Assembly: GCF_052324685.1 (NCBI RefSeq)
Contig: NC_135224.1
Span: 22,149,451-22,213,450 of the forward strand
Length of the DNA: 64,000 nt
Reading direction: 5' to 3'
DNA from: Brachyhypopomus gauderio
Taxonomy: Eukaryota > Chordata > Actinopteri > Gymnotiformes > Hypopomidae
Positions within the stretch are counted from its first letter, which is position 1. The number at the start of each line of letters is the position of its first letter. Under the pieces are notes generated by a model that made no database searches, was not told the origin of the DNA, and worked only from the letters and a program-made list of their open reading frames with translations. Shown here piece after piece: positions 1-15,225 of the stretch. Made by a program: the position numbers and the translations under genes.

Positions 1-636
1 CAAATCTCACCCCTGGTTAGAATACTCACAGTCCAAAGATGCGGCGTACTGCTTTGCTTTTAGGCATTTTTCTGTTCCTGATGCTCCAAGGACTGTTTTC
101 ACCTCGTTTGAGGGTTATTGTGACTGGAAAAAGGCTATATTGGATAGCAATTAATGACATTGAGACGGGCAAGGGAAGAGCAAAAATAAAGAAGCGACCA
201 TGTCCGTCTCAAATCAAGGAAACAATAACATGTTTCCTGGTACATACACAGACAAACAACACTCAGGTGACTAACTCCCTGATTGGCCATGCCTGACCGG
301 TGACATGAACACAACGTAACAAGATGAATTTACTGCATTTTTAACACTTTTTTTTTTTTTTTTTTTCAACATAGTACATCATTCATCTGACTATGTATTT
401 TTTGCATCTTTCAAGTTGCATTACTGCATTTTAGTCTACTACCTTATATTTGTTTAGCTTATTATTCTTTCTTTAATGTATATTCTTAAAATGTTCTGTC
501 TGGTATTTTTGCTAAGGAGCAAAGTAAGAATTTCATTGTACACAGAAACCTGTTTCCTTACTGTGCAAATGTCAAAAAGGTCTCTTAATTGTCAGCTGTT
601 TCTAAATGGAACAAGTTTTCAAGAGGACAGAAGATC

Positions 637-1035
637 GTCACGGTCGGCCGGTCCAGCTCCATAGGGGAGACGTCCACTTCACGACTCTCCACCTCCTGTT
701 CACTCCCTTGGTCACAATCCCCCACCTACTGATTATCACACGCACCTGTCTCTAATTCCCTCTCACTCCTTACAAGCCCACAGGTCCTGCAGGTCGGTGC
801 TGTGCATTCCTTGTGCCTGTCGGGAGTGAGGCTGCGTGTGACGTCTTCTGCCGCTGTCCTGCACAGACGCCAAGTTAGTAGTGACGCTTGTGCTTTACGC
901 ACTTCTATTAGTGCTCTGCACTCTCCTCTTTTCTTTAATATATTTGAGTGTGTTGTGCACTTTGAGCATGAATATGGACATTAAAGTGAACACGGCACCA
1001 TCCACATTGTTTGCTGCTTCTGTCACCCCGTTACA
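637..1035 (+). mobile_element. LTR-like sequence (Gypsy style), probably solo
   Basis: The block starts near gtcacggtcgg, runs through a C-rich segment with a TTACAAG/TATA-poor core (cacctgtctctaattccctctcactcc), and ends with aatatggacattaaagtga...tgtcacccc. This layout resembles LTRs of fish Gypsy elements. No primer-binding site, coding region or target duplication is evident, so the call is tentative. Confidence 0.3.
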
Positions 1036-1039
1036 AAGA

Positions 1040-1285
1040 GCTGCAACGCTAGATGGTTTCAAATCAAAGTTAAAAACATCCATGTTTGGCCAGGCCTTTG
1101 GTTAAACCTTTTGTTGATATGATTTTGTTAAATTGATTTCAATTTCTATTTTTTTATTCATTATATGTTTCAGCAGTGACATTCCCAAGGATAGATCTCT
1201 GGTTGTAATAAGCTTCTTTTCCTGTGTAAAGCACTTTAATTTACTGCTTTGTATAAATTATATACGTATATAAATAAACTTGCTA
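1040..1285 (+). mobile_element. LINE 3' end fragment, + strand
   Basis: A short frame reads FKSKLKTSMFGQAFG-stop, the usual C-terminus of L2/CR1-type fish reverse transcriptases. It is followed by a 3' UTR with tgtaaagcactttaatttactgc and a terminal tataaataaac. It is 5'-truncated. Confidence 0.6.
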
Positions 1286-1533
1286 TGCCTACGCCATCAA
1301 CTCGCAGTGCCGTTACTCCTATCTTAAAATTGGGTCAACCACCATATGGTGTAAACGTGCCCCCACCTGAATAACTACTAATTTTACAATCACAAAAGGC
1401 AACAAACTGATAAACAACTCAAAACTCCATATTCATTAAACTTCTATATAATAAAACAGAACAAAAAACATTTTGTCATGTGGAGTGCATCGTGCTCCAA
1501 GGTTTTTACTTGTTTGTTGCCATATTTAGTCAG

Positions 1534-2887
1534 TCAGTCAAATTTATTTGTTTAGTGCTTTTCACAACAATGCAGGATGTTGTCACAAAGCAGCTTTACA
1601 ATCTTTACAAGATTAACAATACTATGGGTCCAGATCCATAATGAGCAAGTCAAAGGCGACAGTGGCAAGGAAAAACTCCCTATAACGGTGGGGATTAGGA
1701 AGAAACCTCGGGAGGACCAAGACTCAAAAGGGAACCCATCCTGCATTGGGTGGCCCGTTGGCACAAGTCCGTGGTGCGCAGGGTAGTTCTACAGTAGTAG
1801 TCACAGTTCTCGTTCCCCGGCCAAGTAGTCACAGTCCCTTCAGTGTAGATGGTGAGCCTCTGATAGGAACTAGCATCCGCACTACCTCTTGTGGCAATGG
1901 CACGTCCAACCCCGTCATCAGTACATCCACCGACAGGTGCTTGTATCTGGATAGGTGCTTGTATCCCGCAGTGACCCATCCCCTTTGGGTGGCCTGGTTA
2001 AATACACAAATCACATATATGACACAAAATCGAATTATACAGACGAATACACAAATCACACACATCACACGATCAGACTAAGTATAAGGTAACTAGAATG
2101 AAAATTTTGGGTGTTGATATTGTCAGTGTAAATGTCTTGTGATGAACGCCAGGTTTTCATTCCGTGTCAGAGAAGTAATATTGGTACTGTAGGCTCCGAC
2201 TGCAGTATTACTCCCCAGCTGAACCTCGGAGAAGAAAGATATGTGATATGGTAAACATGTAACAGACTAATCAAAAGCCAAAGTAAACAGTCTTTAGTTG
2301 AGATTTAAACATTGAGACCGTGTCTTGAGTCCCGAATAGAGGCAGGAAGATTGTTCCACAGTTGTGGAGCTTTATAAGAAAAAGCTCTTCCACCTGCTGT
2401 GATCTTTTTGATCCTAGGACAAGTTAATAACCCTGTGTCCTGTGAACGTGCTGGGTTGTAATGATCAATAAGTTCACTAAGATAGTCTGGAGCTAAGCCA
2501 TGCAGCGTTTTATATGTTAATAAAAGTATTTTATAGTCAATACGGAATCTAATTGGCAGCCAGTGTAATGACGATAGTACGGGACTAATGTGATCAAACT
2601 TTTTAGTTTTTGTTAAAACTCGTGCTGCTGCGTTCTGAACCAGCTGGAGTTTGTTTATCAATTTACCAGAACATCCAACTAGAAGACTGTTGCAATAATC
2701 TAGACGAGAGGATATTAATGCATGGATAAGTTTTTCCACATCACTAGTATTTAATATATTTCAGATTTTAGCAATGTTGCGTAGGTGAAAGAACGCTACA
2801 CTAGTTGCATTTTTAATGTGTGTATCGAATGAGAGATCTGAGTGTATTGTGATGCCTAAGTTATTTACCTCTGCGCTAGGGGTTATA

Positions 2888-2958
<71 letters not shown>

Positions 2959-3075
2959 TAGAAAGAATGTAGATTCAATGCTACATTATGTATCTTGTCT
3001 CTCGCTGCCCTAGACCCAACTATAATTAGCTTTGTTTTATCCGGATTTAGCACCAGCGCAAGGTAGGAAACATAG
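1534..3075 (-). mobile_element. L2-like LINE fragment with reverse-transcriptase C-terminus
   Basis: On the minus strand, 2305-2739 encodes [44 protein letters not shown] and LWNNLP, diagnostic of L2/CR1-type reverse transcriptases. Further upstream in the element (about 3000-3060) NPDKTKLIIVG is visible, but frame breaks and a (TA)n expansion (2891-2955) disrupt it. The 3' UTR runs to 1534, with the familiar aaactccctataacgg and aaagggaacccatcc blocks read from the + strand, and ends in short gact repeats. The copy is 5'-truncated and inactive. Confidence 0.8.
2891..2955. repeat. (TA)n microsatellite inside the L2-like LINE
   Basis: A TA dinucleotide run with a single G interruption at 2920, located within the reverse-transcriptase part of the minus-strand LINE. 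Confidence 0.95.
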
Positions 3076-3534
3076 GAGCCTGTAACAACGCAGAACAAAT
3101 CCTGTTTGTAAGGGAAGGACTGCACTGCACATCTTAATGGCTGAATACACACATCTTAATGCCTGGAAACACACAACTGCTTTCATAAATTATATTCCTC
3201 TCACTCAAAGTCTCACTTCCATTCCTCAGATGAGATTTCAAAAAGAGAGAACGGCTCCATGTAAAAGTTCATATCTACACCTCACCTCCTCCACCACTTC
3301 TTCTTTATTCTATGTGCCATTCCCTGAACCTCACTGTTCTTTTCTTCCTTTCCATCCCTCTGTTCAGTTTTCCTTTCCTCATTTATCACATGAGTGACAG
3401 ATCTCTGATATGGATATAAAGACAAATTCTAAAACTATCGCTAATACGATTTAAAAAATAACATTCGGCAAAAACGGCTGTAACTCTTGAAATATTAAAC
3501 ATGGAACAGAAATACTTTGGATTTTTCCATGAAA

Positions 3535-3796
3535 CATATCTGCCTACAAATGGGGAAAGTTTGAAGGGATTCTGATGGTCAATCAAAATTTTGTTTGATT
3601 TGACATGGAATGACCCATTAGCAAATGGGTGCTTTGCGTTTAAATGGTACTTCAGACTGGTAAAACTCCTACAATAAACTAATTCCGCGTTGCATAAGGT
3701 GCAAACAACTTTAGTCTTGACAATGTCTCCATTAGGAAGCTTCTTAAAAATAAATTTTCCATGAAGCAAACCTGGCGGCTTCGTGGCTGCATCCAT
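3535..3796 (-). pseudogene. BED-type zinc finger fragment of a hAT transposase
   Basis: The minus-strand frame begins MDAATKPPGLLHGKFIFKK and contains CTLCNAELVYCRSFTSLKYH followed by LNAKHP, a C-x2-C...H-x4-H BED finger as in ZBED-like hAT transposases. No transposase core follows; the frame continues into unrelated sequence until 3386. It is a relic of a transposon or of a domesticated ZBED gene. Confidence 0.55.
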
Positions 3797-4076
3797 GTAA
3801 ACACATGTGCGATTTGTTATGGGTGGTAATTTACAGGTTTGAAAACTCGTTCTCGCCCTCTACTGTGCAATTTGGTTAGGAATACAGCCAAGCTAAACTA
3901 TCAAGATGAATGTCATCAGTTTGCTTACACATCTAATGGTGATGCATTATTTTTTAACACAGTGCAGTTTTGGACACAGACCCTGTTTTTTTAGTAATGT
4001 GTCAGCGCTTGTTGTGTTAATCAACATATTTTCCAAATCGATAACTTCAAATAATTAGACAAGTCTCCCTTGCCTA

Positions 4077-5316
4077 CACTGTAAAAAACAGAACTTAAAA
4101 TTGCTCGCCTTACTTTGATTTTTAGTTTAGCTGAGCCAAAAATAATTAATTGCACCATAAACTATAACAAAGTAATTGGATCAGCTTACTTTATTGAGTT
4201 TCTTGTTAAAAGTTGATCTGACCTTACAACCTGCATTGTCAAAGTATACAAATTGTAGTTGAATCCTAGTTGAGGCCAGGCCAACTCCTCTGCACATGCT
4301 CAATTTGACTCCTTAGTTGAGAACGGGGCGGAGTTTGCGATTTCTGCCAGAATTGGACTCCGGACATCTTGAAATGGATTTCACCTGCGGCAAGCAGCGA
4401 CCTACGCTACTCTGAACTGAATATGAATGTCCAAATGTGAGTTTTTTGGTTGAAATACTACCTTTGTTGCAGAAAGGTATAATAAACGTGTTAATTTAAC
4501 TGTTTTGTCATTTGTCTTATATGACCCAACTTCAGTTAGCTATTCTTTATATAGAATTTAGAGATTTATGTACATGTGAAATATACATTATCTGAACAAG
4601 ATATTTTAGAGTTGGGCCAAATGGGGGGGTGCCAGAGGGTTACATCATTACCCATGAGCCCTTGCGGCTCCGGCCCTGTTATGCATATCATGTGGTGTTT
4701 ATGTCTGTATAGTGTTATTAATGATTATTAATTGTGTGTTATTAGTTAAGTCACCCCAGTCCATTTTTTTATGTACATGTGCATTATCCGAGTTCCCCCT
4801 CCATGTATGTGTAACGTTGCCGTCTACATGACCTCCCCATGTTTTATGTGCAAGCCCAAGCTATTTGAGGCCTCTAGTTTCATTTGATTGAGTGTCAATT
4901 TTCTTGCGAGGTGAGAATAAAATATCTGTTCTTAATAAGAATGGGCTTGTCTGCAGCTTTTCTCCCACACCACGCCACAATATAATAAGTTGGCACAACT
5001 TAAAAAAATTTGGAAGTCTTGGTATGTAAAACTTACATTTTGAGGTTCATATACATGGGCAAGATAAATTATCTGAACAAGATATACTAAGTTAGCATAA
5101 CTTGAATAATTTGGAATTATTTATAGGCAATACTTAAAATCTGAAGTTTATATACCTGTGAAAAATAAATAATTGGAACAAGAAATAATAAGTTGGCTCA
5201 ACTGTGAGTGAATTTCTTAAAAACTTAGAGTTTGAGTTGGGATCAAAACTCAAAAATCGAGTGCAGTAAGTTGCCTTGAAATTTTGAGTTTTCTCAACTT
5301 TTTCGTTTTTACTGTG
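4077..5316. mobile_element. Non-autonomous DNA element with CACTGTAAAAAAC termini
   Basis: Starts CACTGTAAAAAAC and ends with its near inverted complement (gtttttactgtg), flanked on both sides by TA. It is 1240 bp without a transposase frame. Three related internal segments (about 4570-4620, 5050-5105 and 5150-5200) share a tatct-gaacaagata core followed by agttggc-caactt. The superfamily is not assignable by eye. Confidence 0.55.
4629..4979 (+). mobile_element. LTR-like insertion nested in the 1.24-kb DNA element
   Basis: The repeat structure of the host element is interrupted from about 4620 to 4980 by sequence of different style. It contains an AATAAAA signal at about 4917 and ends in a U5-like tail (cttttctcccacaccacgccaca), consistent with a solo LTR. 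No target duplication is identified, so the 5' boundary is approximate. Confidence 0.3.
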
Positions 5317-5410
5317 TATGAACCCCACCACACCTTCCCACCCTAACATTCTTTCTCTCAAATTTTTTTTTGGGCGATTGTTGTACAGCAGTGTTTTTGC
5401 TTTTCTACAG

Positions 5411-5539
5411 GTAACCGATCCAGAGGATAAGCGGACCAGAGGTGTCCAGATGGGTGTCCAGATGGGTGTCCTCACTGTTCTCGCAGATGATGATGCACCT
5501 GCCTTGCTGCCCACAGTCACAAATATTGCCATTGTTTAA
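5411..5539 (+). pseudogene. Exon-like fragment of a fish SAM-domain-type multigene family
   Basis: A tttgcttttctacag acceptor leads into VTDPEDKRTRGVQMG..., then VLTVLADDDAPALLP and TVTNIAIV-stop. From memory this resembles the last-exon segment of a large, poorly characterised fish family often annotated as sterile-alpha-motif-like. The octadecamer encoding GVQM is duplicated, and the frame stops where the family normally continues, so it is a decayed fragment. The family assignment is weak. Confidence 0.3.
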
Positions 5540-5698
5540 AAATATATATAGTGCTGGGAACAGTTGTACATTAACAGAGGTTCCAGATGTTTGTTTTGGG
5601 ATGATTAAGTGCTCTACCTCAAATGGTTTGGAATATGTCCACTGATCACCCACTTAAGGTTATGGCAGGCACGTAAAAGTAAGTTATTTTAAAGTAAG

Positions 5699-6535
5699 TT
5701 ATTTTACTTTAACTGGTACAATGGCAAGCTTGCAGTATTGCTCACCGGCCCCAGTGAGACCACTAGTCTGGACTGTAACAGGAGAGTCATCTGCTTCAGT
5801 GTCAGATCTGACCTCTTTCTTCTCCTTGTGATGGATATGAATGATACTTGGATGTCTGAAATGACAAGTTTTACATGAAAGGTGTTTTCTACATTCTTTG
5901 CTGATATGCCCAGTACACAAACAGCCAAAACATATGCCCTTCCTTTTAAGAAAGGAAAACTTTTCATTATGAGGCTTCTCATCAAGCAAAGAGCATGACT
6001 CCAGTGCGTGCCCACCCTTGCAGAATAGACAAATCTTCACAAACGTCTGACGATCTTGAACCTTTATTTGATGATTTTTCTCAAAGGCAGTAACAGTTGT
6101 CCCAAAGCTACTTCCTTTAGCCCTTGGATAAGGACGTTTTCCTCCATCACTGCCCTCTGCTGTTAAATGTGTTGGAGGAATGTCACATAGGTTTCCAAAG
6201 ACAGGATCTGTTGCAATTTTAACTTGACGCTCAAGAAAGAGAACAATATCAACGAATGTAGGTCTGCGATGCTGCCGCTCCTGGACGTCACACGCTACTG
6301 TTCGCCATTTGTCTTTCAACTTATATGGCAGCCTTTTAATCACAGCAAGCATATTGGCAGGAGTATTCAATTCAGAGAGGCCATGAACCTCTTCCATCGC
6401 ATTGTGACAGCCACATAAGAATAGACAATACGCCTGAAGAGCCTTTCCATCCTCTGATCTAATTAATGGCCATGAGTGGACTTTGTTCAGATAAGCAGAT
6501 GCAATCACATGTTCATTTCCAAAATAATCATACAA
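5699..6535 (-). mobile_element. BEL/Pao retrotransposon gag fragment
   Basis: An open frame of 278 codons with no internal stop. N-terminal part: MYDYFGNEHVIASAYLNKV, then NMLAVIKRLPYKLKDKWR and ERQVKIATDPVFG, the capsid-like region of BEL/Pao gag proteins. C-terminal part: a zinc-knuckle region with CLFCKGGHALESC, CFGCLCTGHISKEC and SCKTCHFRHPSIIHIH. No protease, reverse transcriptase, integrase or LTR is found next to it, so it is an isolated remnant; an exapted gag gene is a remote alternative. Confidence 0.85.
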
Positions 6536-7690
6536 TAGTCTTTGCTTTTACATATCCAGCACCATCTTAATTATAGCATTTTACCCACATGTCTCATATC
6601 AAAATGTTCAGAACAATCTCTGCTCTCTTCCTAATGAGGTTACATTGACTGAGAGTATTTCAGGTTTAGGATCATATATAATATGATCCTAAACCTGAAA
6701 ATATGAGGCATATTTTCAAAATTCTTTCATATTTTATATGAAACTACACATTTACTGAAAGAGATCAATAATATTGTTGCTTGAAATATGTTTGCTCAAG
6801 TGTTTGCTTCACAAAAAATAGTGAAACGTAATATATATAGTAGTATACAAGTAGTAAATAGGAACGTGTACAACAAACTACAAACTACAGAGCAGAGATC
6901 AGCTTAGTTAAAACATATCCACTCATCTAGATTATTATATACTATACTTCCACATCTACAAAGCAAACATCTAGGCAAAACACAAAAAAGGAAATCATAA
7001 AAAAATAATTTAAAATAATTTTATAAAGAATAAATGACGAATTTTGCACAGAAGTAGCTTCTAGCTAGCTAGCCAGCCAGCTAGTAGCACACATCGCGAG
7101 CCTATCTGTGATCGTCCGCTATTATAGTGAGTGATATTGCAAAATAACATTCATTTAGCCTTTGATCTGTTATACTTTTTCATAAAACCCCTCAGGAATT
7201 CAACCTACCTTCATCACTGCTATGTAGATCGCTAGCTAGCTAGCAGAGGTTGTTGGAGGTTCAGCGGTTGTTTTCTCTTTGCCCAGGCTATAGAATGAGT
7301 ATAAAACCCTCTGCTACTTCCGCGAAGGGCGGTGGCAGTCACACGGGGGAAAGCAATAAACCCATATACGGGCAAGCCATATATGGACTAGCCATATACG
7401 GGCATGCTTTCAACTCGCTCATGTATTGGCTCCTTGGTCTGCTCAAACATGAATTAACATTTAAAGGGACAGCTTCCAGTTTGCGAAAATGTTTGAACCA
7501 TGTGTCTACGATGTTGTATCGCTGAGATATTAATAGAAATATCTGGACGGCGGCCATATGGACGTCAGTCGACCTGGGTTAACCTGTTATGGTCTACGGC
7601 AAAAGTACTTTATCTTGATGCCATTTTTGTTGTAATTATTTATTAATTTTTTTTACTTCAATAAAAAAAAAAAAAAAATTCACATAATTC
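6536..7690. other. AT-rich intergenic stretch before the kinase promoter
   Basis: Besides the hairpins, it contains short gctagcta repeats (7061-7085, 7211-7243), three close copies of a GCCATATA(C/T)GG motif around 7362-7402, and an A-rich run at 7661-7678. No gene is seen. Confidence 0.5.
6658..6717. repeat. Two abutting perfect hairpins
   Basis: Arms of 20 bp (6658-6677 and 6681-6700) are exact inverted complements around a 3-nt ATA loop. The right arm overlaps a second perfect hairpin, GAAAATATG (6697-6705) and CATATTTTC (6709-6717) around AGG. They may be the fold-back end of a palindromic MITE. No gene overlaps. Confidence 0.8.
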
Positions 7691-7694
7691 CACA

Positions 7695-7754
7695 TGACGT
7701 CATAATACCTGCTCTGTAGTTATAGCAACGTCATAACAAATGAGGGTATATAAG
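7695..7754 (+). promoter_or_regulatory. CRE-like palindrome plus TATA box upstream of the kinase gene
   Basis: TGACGTCA, the full cAMP-response-element palindrome, lies at 7695-7702. A half-site CGTCA lies at 7729-7733, and TATATAAG at 7747-7754. A start site 25-30 bp past the TATA box would fall near 7775-7785, giving a 5' leader of about 10-20 nt before the ATG at 7794. The order and spacing suit an inducible, ATF/CREB-responsive core promoter. Use in vivo is inferred. Confidence 0.5.
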
Positions 7755-7793
7755 TACCATGTACAGTATAATTTCATATCAGTTCGTGTAAAA

Positions 7794-12422
<4,629 letters not shown>

Positions 12423-12477
12423 TGAACAACCTGCTCCACACCCACATTTGTACTGCGTCTTTTTCTGCCATGTTATG

Positions 12478-12532
12478 AATAAACTACACAGCCAGTGTTT
12501 TTATGTGTCACTGTCTCTCCCTTCTCAAAATA
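12478..12532 (+). terminator. Polyadenylation signals of the kinase gene
   Basis: AATAAA occurs at 12478-12483, 56 bp after the TGA, and a second AATAAA lies near 12526. Both are followed by T/G-containing sequence. This implies a very short 3' UTR of roughly 80-130 nt. Confidence 0.6.
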
Positions 12533-13019
12533 AAACCTGTATTATGGGCATGGATTTTAGAATATACCCAAGATCAGGGGTGATTCACAGAGGTGTCAAC
12601 TGGCCATAACTGCTCCTCCAGGTTATGTATTCCATTTTAGGCAATATTTGATACACCCTTGCCAAATCCATGTAGATGTTTTGTTCCAGTAACCACTGAA
12701 TTATTGTAATTCAAAAACATTAGATAATCTCTCATTGTGTCCATGAACACCACTGATAAAACCTTTAGAATATGTGGAACGGCAGAGTAAGGCTTAATAA
12801 CCCAGTTTGTAAAAGAGGTCACTGAAAGTATAGATAAAAAAGATATAGATTATGTACAGTTGAAGTCAGAACATGCATGTTATACTCTCTTGCTTTGTAT
12901 TGTGAGTTTGCAGGGGTATATTTAATTTAAGCATATGTGCATATGGTGTAAACAGTTTCATTTTTGTGTGCAATAAGCTTAGAAAGGAAATAAATACAAT
13001 GCATTTTTAAAAGTAACGA
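12533..13019. other. Intergenic, nothing recognised
   Basis: AT-rich single-copy-looking sequence downstream of the kinase polyadenylation signals. Open frames here are short and dissimilar to known proteins. Confidence 0.5.
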
Positions 13020-13342
13020 CTGAGAGCTAAGAGGCGGACACAAATGCTGAGGAGAGCAGGGTTTAATAGCTGGAGTGTTAACATAGAGGGTACAAGGGTA
13101 AGGAGGCATATTAATTAAAATACAACTATCACAAACCAAGAACTAACAACCAGACAGGATAACTGTCATAACAAAAGACAACTTACAAGGCAGGAATACA
13201 CACACAACCAGGATAACCACCACAATGACTTCCAAAGAGGGACTGAAACACAGGGAGTACAAATACCAAACACATCAAGACAAACTAGAAACACCTGAGC
13301 TGAAAGGAAGGAAGGAGGGAAAGACAAGACAAGGTGAACAAC

Positions 13343-13508
13343 AGAAGACACGGACTGGACTCACTGGGGAATGGATCTAAACAAGGTTACACAGAAGACA
13401 CGGACTGGACTAACTGGGGAACGGATCTAAACAAGGTTACACAGAAGACACGGACTGGACTAACTGGGGAATGGATCTAAACAAGGTTACACAGAAGACA
13501 TGGACAGA
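13343..13508 (+). repeat. 50-bp minisatellite, three copies plus a partial
   Basis: A unit beginning agaagacacggactggac starts at 13343, 13393 and 13443, with a partial fourth at 13493. The copies differ by only a few bases. The array lies within a larger purine-rich segment (13020-13640) of transposon-like style whose class I cannot name. Confidence 0.85.
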
Positions 13509-13660
13509 ACTGACAGCAGGGAACACCGACGGGTGTGACAGACAGAGGGAAAGCATAGAAACAGGACGGGATAAACAGACAAGGAAAACAGACACATGAA
13601 ACGGGACTGGAGTGACAGCTAGAGAGGGGGGCGTAGCCCTATGTGATATGTATATTAACC

Positions 13661-13692
13661 ATTAGGAAACTGGTGTCTTCCAGTTTCCTAAT
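13661..13692. repeat. Perfect 13-bp inverted repeat
   Basis: ATTAGGAAACTGG (13661-13673) and CCAGTTTCCTAAT (13680-13692) surround a 6-nt loop. It sits at the edge of the purine-rich repeat block and may mark the terminus of an element. Confidence 0.7.
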
Positions 13693-14339
13693 CAACAGGA
13701 TATTTTAATTTATTTTTGTACCTTCAATATTGAACTATTTTAGGACACTGGTTACACCATTGCGCCTTCTTGTGGACAATTTTTAAATTGCCTTGATTTG
13801 AAAATCAAATGCTAAGAAACAGATTTTTTAGTTGTAATCCAGCAGTGTAATTTTTTTGACTAATATTTATATTAAGAGACAGTAAAAAAGTATATCACTG
13901 AAAAATAATCAAAATAGACTAATCTTATTAGTAAAAATTATATATAATGAACATTATTTGCAGAAAAGTCAGATTTAAATTCCATTCGAGTTCTGCACTT
14001 GTACATGTTCTGCACTTAGTGTACTTATTGTATTTATTTATTATTTTTTGCAACAGCTTACATATTTGTTGCATCATTTGACTCATTGTGCCAAACTTTA
14101 CTCACTAGCCAAATAAGATAAACGTCTCACTTCTGTGTCAAAATGAAACTTTGCAATCAATACTGAACTATCCTTATTCAGAATGGTATTTTTGCAGTAA
14201 AATCACACACATGCACCATCTGAATTACTCTTTCAAAGAAGCAAGAACACACTGGTGTTCTTTATACTAAATACTGGGGGGTTAAAATGGCTCATTCAGG
14301 GTTATGTGAAACATTTGAACCTAGATACTCATCCTTAGT

Positions 14340-14480
14340 CTACTTTTATTTCTAGTAGGGTTGATTACTGTAATGGACACTTAATGGCAATCTTAAACAG
14401 CTTCAGTTGAATCAAAACGTAGCTGCCAAAGTACTCACTATGAGCAAAGGAAGGAATCACATCAGCCTCATCCTTACTAT
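14340..14480 (+). mobile_element. Degraded L2-like LINE reverse-transcriptase fragment
   Basis: In shifting frames the + strand reads VDYCNGHL, LNQNVAAKVLTMSKG and NHI, the same protein region as the LINE at 2305-2739 but older and on the opposite strand. Stops and frame changes are frequent. Confidence 0.55.
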
Positions 14481-14865
14481 ATTAGAGAGGTGACTACAAA
14501 CTGCTTAAACAAGATCGAAAATACTGCATGTGACAAACAGCTCATACTGTTTTTATAAATTTTCGCTGCCTCTCATAGCTAGTGTCACGTTCATGCACAC
14601 TGTAGTGCATGTGAACTATACGTTATAAAAGTGAGAAAACCTGCAGTAAAAAGGCTTGAGTAGTTACTTAAGACAGGTCAGTGTTATAAAGGTCAGTTTA
14701 TAACACCGGGCAGCAATATCTGTTGACTTTTATTGTTGACTTTGATTAACAAGTATAAATGGGACGCTATAACAATGTTTACGCAGGATTGAAATCTGTT
14801 TGAGTATTTTTTATCAGGCGTGGCTTTTCAGTGTCAGGAATGATATTTTACATATAATAATCAAT

Positions 14866-15062
14866 TTTCATCCGCGTATCTGGGTCCGGGTCACGGGGGC
14901 AGTAGCCTAAGCAAAGAGGCCCAGGTTTCCCTCTCTCACCTCTTCTAGCTCTTGTAGCTTGTTAATCTGTCGTTCCATTCTTCCCTCACTCTTGAACAAC
15001 AACCCGAGATACTTGAACTCCTCCACTTGAGGCAAAACTTCACTCCCGACCCAGAGAGGGCA
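14866..15062 (-). mobile_element. LINE 3' terminus with VEEFKYLG reverse-transcriptase tail
   Basis: The minus strand reads VLPQVEEFKYLGLLF, KSEGRMERQINKLQEL and GNLGLF-stop. It is followed by gctactgcccccgtgacccggacccaga, a 3' end common to a fish non-LTR retrotransposon family. This is a different lineage from the two L2-like fragments. It is truncated. Confidence 0.7.
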
Positions 15063-15069
15063 CTACACC

Positions 15070-15225
15070 CATGGGCGTGGCAGTGGGGGGTAAAGTGGAC
15101 CTGACTACCCAGGGCCCGAGTAGAGAGAGGGGCCCATTTTGCTCATGTGCCTCATTTACTGGCATTTATAGGGGCTCACTGACATTGAGGGTGTACAGGG
15201 CCCAGCATTTGGTGCTATGCCCCTG
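15070..15225. mobile_element. Short MITE-like element
   Basis: A 156-bp segment with imperfect inverted ends (CATGGGCGTGGCA at the left; the complement of the right end is CAGGGGCATAGCACC) and a GC-rich interior. hAT-like by the ends, but no clear target duplication is seen. Confidence 0.4.

Noticed and set aside
7740..7793. Upstream in-frame ATG adding 18 residues to the kinase
   Set aside because: It lies just before the TATA box, so it would not be in the mRNA if that promoter is used.
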